Origin: Clostridium_AF sediminicola | Lineage (GTDB): Bacteria > Bacillota > Clostridia > Clostridiales > Clostridiaceae | Assembly: GCF_050402865.1 (NCBI RefSeq) | Contig: NZ_BAABMF010000010.1 | Span: forward strand, 62,001 to 126,000 | Reading direction: 5' to 3' | Length of the DNA stretch: 64,000 nucleotides | Shown here: in pieces, positions 62,061-64,000 of the stretch | How the letters are laid out: each line of letters begins with the position of its first letter | Position numbering within the stretch: the stretch's first letter is position 1 | The notes under the pieces: model-generated | Seen by the model: only the letters and a program-made list of their open reading frames with translations | What the model was told of the DNA's origin: nothing | The model's database searches: none | Position numbers and translations under genes: made by a program

Positions 62061-62232
62061 CTATAATTTTATGTAGGTAAAATAAACATGATTAATAATA
62101 TATTCATAATAAAGAAACTACAAATAAATCTAAAAAAAGTGTTATTAAATCGATGCAGTAAAATACTAACTAAAGATAATTGTTATATGGAACTAAATGG
62201 TATTTAAATTAGTTCTTAATTTTGAAGTGCAA

Positions 62233-62250
62233 TTGTTAAGTATTTAACGT
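62233..62250 (+). promoter_or_regulatory. Rex-like operator before bcd
   Basis: TTGTTAA-GTAT-TTAACGT matches the Rex consensus (TTGTTAA, four bases, TTAACAA) except in the last bases. Rex represses butyryl-CoA dehydrogenase operons in Clostridia when the NADH/NAD+ ratio is low. The site is about 50 bp before the gene, so it could block either a local promoter or elongation from the upstream sigma-54 promoter. Confidence 0.65.
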
Positions 62251-62302
62251 TAAGGAATTAACACTATGATAATAATTTATTTAATTTCAAGGAGGTAATG
62301 TA

Positions 62303-63442
62303 ATGGATTTTTCTATTTCAAATGAATATGTAATGCTACAACAAATGTACAGAGAGTTTGCAGAAGTAGAAGTTAAGCCTTTAGCAGAAGAGGTTGATGA
62401 GGAAGAACGTTTTCCAGTAGAAACAGTTGAAAAACTTTCAAAATATGGATTTATGGGAATACCATTTCCAAAGGAATATGGTGGAGAAGGTGGAGACAAC
62501 TTAGGATATTCTATGGCTGTTGAAGAATTATCTAAAGCATGTGCAACAACTGGTGTTATAGTTTCTGCACACACTTCATTATGTGCAGCACCAATTTATC
62601 AATTTGGTAATGAAGAGCAAAAACAAAAATACTTAGTGCCTTTAGCAAAAGGTGAAAAATTAGGAGCTTTTGGTCTTACTGAGCCTAATGCAGGTACTGA
62701 CGCAGCTGGCCAACAAACAACTGCTGTTTTAGAAGGAGATTATTACATATTAAATGGATCAAAAATATTTATAACAAATGCTGGTTATGCAGATACATAT
62801 ATTGTTATGGCGATGACTGATAAAAGCAAAGGTACAAGAGGTATATCTGCATTTATAGTTGAAGCAGATTATGAAGGATTTACTATTGGTAAAAAAGAAG
62901 CTAAGTTAGGTATCAAAGGTTCAGCAACTTGTGAATTAATATTTGAAAATGTAAAAGTTCCAAAAGAAAACTTACTTGGAAAAGAAGGTAAAGGATTCAA
63001 GATTGCAATGCAAACTCTTGATGGTGGACGTATAGGAATCGCATCTCAAGCATTGGGTATAGCACAAGGAGCCATTGACGAAACAGTTAAATATGTAAAA
63101 GAAAGAAAACAATTTGGAAGAGCAATTTCAAAATTTCAAAATACTCAATTTCAACTTGCTGATATGCAAGCAAAGACAGATGCAGCTAGATTATTAGTAT
63201 ATAGAGCAGCAAAAGCTAAGGATAATAAAGAAAATTATAGTGTATATGCAGCTATGGCTAAATTAGTAGCAGCAGAAACTGCTATGGAAGTTACAACTAA
63301 AGCAGTTCAATTACATGGTGGATATGGTTATACAAGAGAATATCCAGTTGAGCGTATGATGAGAGATGCTAAAATAACTGAAATATATGAAGGAACTTCA
63401 GAAGTTCAAAAAATGGTAATAGCAGCTTCAATGTTAAAATAG
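62303..63442 (+). CDS. bcd: Butyryl-CoA dehydrogenase (short-chain acyl-CoA dehydrogenase)
   Basis: The 379-residue protein has all acyl-CoA dehydrogenase parts: an N-terminal helical domain, the middle beta domain (AFGLTEPNAGTDAAGQQ; FITNAGYADTYIVMA), and the C-terminal domain (RKQFGRAISKFQNTQFQLADM). Catalytic Glu363 lies in YEGTSEVQ. With etfB directly downstream it is probably the electron-bifurcating Bcd/Etf enzyme, which reduces crotonyl-CoA to butyryl-CoA while forming reduced ferredoxin. GGAGGTAATGTA precedes the ATG. Regulation by sigma-54 and Rex is suggested upstream. Confidence 0.93.
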   Translation: MDFSISNEYVMLQQMYREFAEVEVKPLAEEVDEEERFPVETVEKLSKYGFMGIPFPKEYGGEGGDNLGYSMAVEELSKACATTGVIVSAHTSLCAAPIYQFGNEEQKQKYLVPLAKGEKLGAFGLTEPNAGTDAAGQQTTAVLEGDYYILNGSKIFITNAGYADTYIVMAMTDKSKGTRGISAFIVEADYEGFTIGKKEAKLGIKGSATCELIFENVKVPKENLLGKEGKGFKIAMQTLDGGRIGIASQALGIAQGAIDETVKYVKERKQFGRAISKFQNTQFQLADMQAKTDAARLLVYRAAKAKDNKENYSVYAAMAKLVAAETAMEVTTKAVQLHGGYGYTREYPVERMMRDAKITEIYEGTSEVQKMVIAASMLK

Positions 63443-63452
63443 GAGGGATAAT

Positions 63453-64000
63453 ATGAATATTATAGTTTGTATAAAACAAGTTCCAGATACTACAGAAGTT
63501 AAAATAGACCCAAAAACAGGAACTCTTATAAGAGATGGTATTCCAAGTATCATAAACCCAGATGATAAAGCTGGACTAGAAACAGCATTAAAATTAAAAG
63601 ATGAGTTAGGTGCAAAAGTAACAGTTCTAACTATGGGACCACCTCAAGCGGATAAAGCCTTAAAAGAAGCATTAGCAATGGGAGCAGATGAAGGAATTTT
63701 ATTAAGTGATAGAGCATTTGCAGGAGCAGATACTTGGGCAACATCATTAACAATTGCATCTGCAATTAAAAATATGGAATTCGATTTAATAGTTGCAGGT
63801 AGACAAGCTATAGATGGAGATACTGCACAAGTAGGACCACAAATTGCAGAGCATTTAGGATTACCTCTTGTAAGTTATGTAGATGATTTAAAGAAACAAG
63901 ACGATAAGTTAATTTTAAAAAGAGTATTTGAAGATGGATATCATATGATAGAAGCAAAAATGCCATGCGTAATAACAACTTTAAGTGAAAATATTAAACC
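63453..64000 (+). CDS. etfB: Electron transfer flavoprotein beta subunit, partial
   Basis: The first 182 codons are seen; the gene continues past the right edge. The N-terminus (MNIIVCIKQVPDTTEVKIDPKTGTLIRDG), NPDDKAGLETALKLKDE and the AMP/FAD-loop text GRQAIDGDTAQVGPQIAEHLG are typical of EtfB. The starting context is AGGAGG, 10 bp after the bcd stop. It should form the bifurcating Etf with EtfA, which presumably follows outside the window. Confidence 0.93.
   Translation, partial: MNIIVCIKQVPDTTEVKIDPKTGTLIRDGIPSIINPDDKAGLETALKLKDELGAKVTVLTMGPPQADKALKEALAMGADEGILLSDRAFAGADTWATSLTIASAIKNMEFDLIVAGRQAIDGDTAQVGPQIAEHLGLPLVSYVDDLKKQDDKLILKRVFEDGYHMIEAKMPCVITTLSENIK

Larger units (their letters stand above)
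61594..62302. other. Long regulatory region before bcd-etf
   Basis: About 700 bp without a gene separate the divergent glycosyltransferase and bcd. It contains the dyad cluster (61821), the sigma-54 promoter (62045) and the Rex-like site (62233), all listed separately. The left end should hold the glycosyltransferase promoter on the minus strand. I see no small gene with a ribosome-binding site here. Confidence 0.6.

Overview
The window is AT-rich DNA from a low-GC Gram-positive anaerobe of class Clostridia that ferments amino acids. The supporting signs are strong AGGAGG-type ribosome-binding sites, T-box, S-box and B12 riboswitches, the Clostridia-type families DUF3189, DUF4317 and DUF1292, choline-binding-type surface repeats, a selenocysteine-dependent betaine/sarcosine reductase, and a butyryl-CoA dehydrogenase/Etf operon. 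I do not name a species. No rRNA, tRNA, CRISPR array or phage module was seen.

Layout. 1-5 kb: the end of a DUF2975/HTH/lipoprotein operon, a palindromic repeat, DUF3189, a PHP hydrolase and a sodium:dicarboxylate symporter. 5-9 kb: yjdM, a small protein and an XpaC/TelA pair, with a 5'-truncated second copy of yjdM after the pair. 9-14 kb: a GNAT enzyme, an ABC-2 exporter, a cytoplasmic Cu/Zn superoxide dismutase and a secreted protein with cell-wall repeats plus leucine-rich repeats. 14-22 kb: a two-component system followed by a lipoprotein and an AfuABC/FbpABC-like importer, with 11-bp direct repeats before the lipoprotein that look like the regulator's target. 22-28.5 kb: a second two-component system with a MacB/Bce-type ABC transporter and an unknown membrane protein. 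A relic of this second regulator and its promoter lies upstream of the first system. 28.8-31.9 kb: a T-box with a UGG (Trp) specifier drives a TrpXYZ-type importer.

32-38 kb is a decayed region. It holds a group II intron remnant, a second surface protein, dispersed palindromic repeats, and a B12 riboswitch in front of a wrecked cobalamin-type ABC operon whose last fragment may be a nitrogenase-like protein. Two S-box-like leaders in tandem then precede a 118-residue protein of unknown function. 38-43 kb: DUF1292, DUF4317, an ArsR/permease/thioredoxin-like operon and a TetR regulator.

43-54.4 kb is the metabolic centrepiece: grdI-grdH(Sec)-BCCT transporter-trxB-trxA-grdA(Sec)-grdC-grdD-nfnA-nfnB. 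The transporter would bring in betaine. GrdH/GrdI with GrdA cleave it reductively, and GrdC/GrdD release acetyl phosphate. TrxA/TrxB feed electrons, and NfnAB can provide the NADPH. In-frame UGA codons lie in grdH (45653) and grdA (48932).

54.6-64 kb: an 1124-residue protein with four ATPase-like modules of which only the middle two look active, an HD-GYP membrane protein, a flavin reductase-rubredoxin fusion (Hrb type), a GT4 glycosyltransferase, and the start of bcd-etfB. The roughly 700-bp region before bcd carries a good sigma-54 promoter, an upstream dyad and a Rex-like operator.
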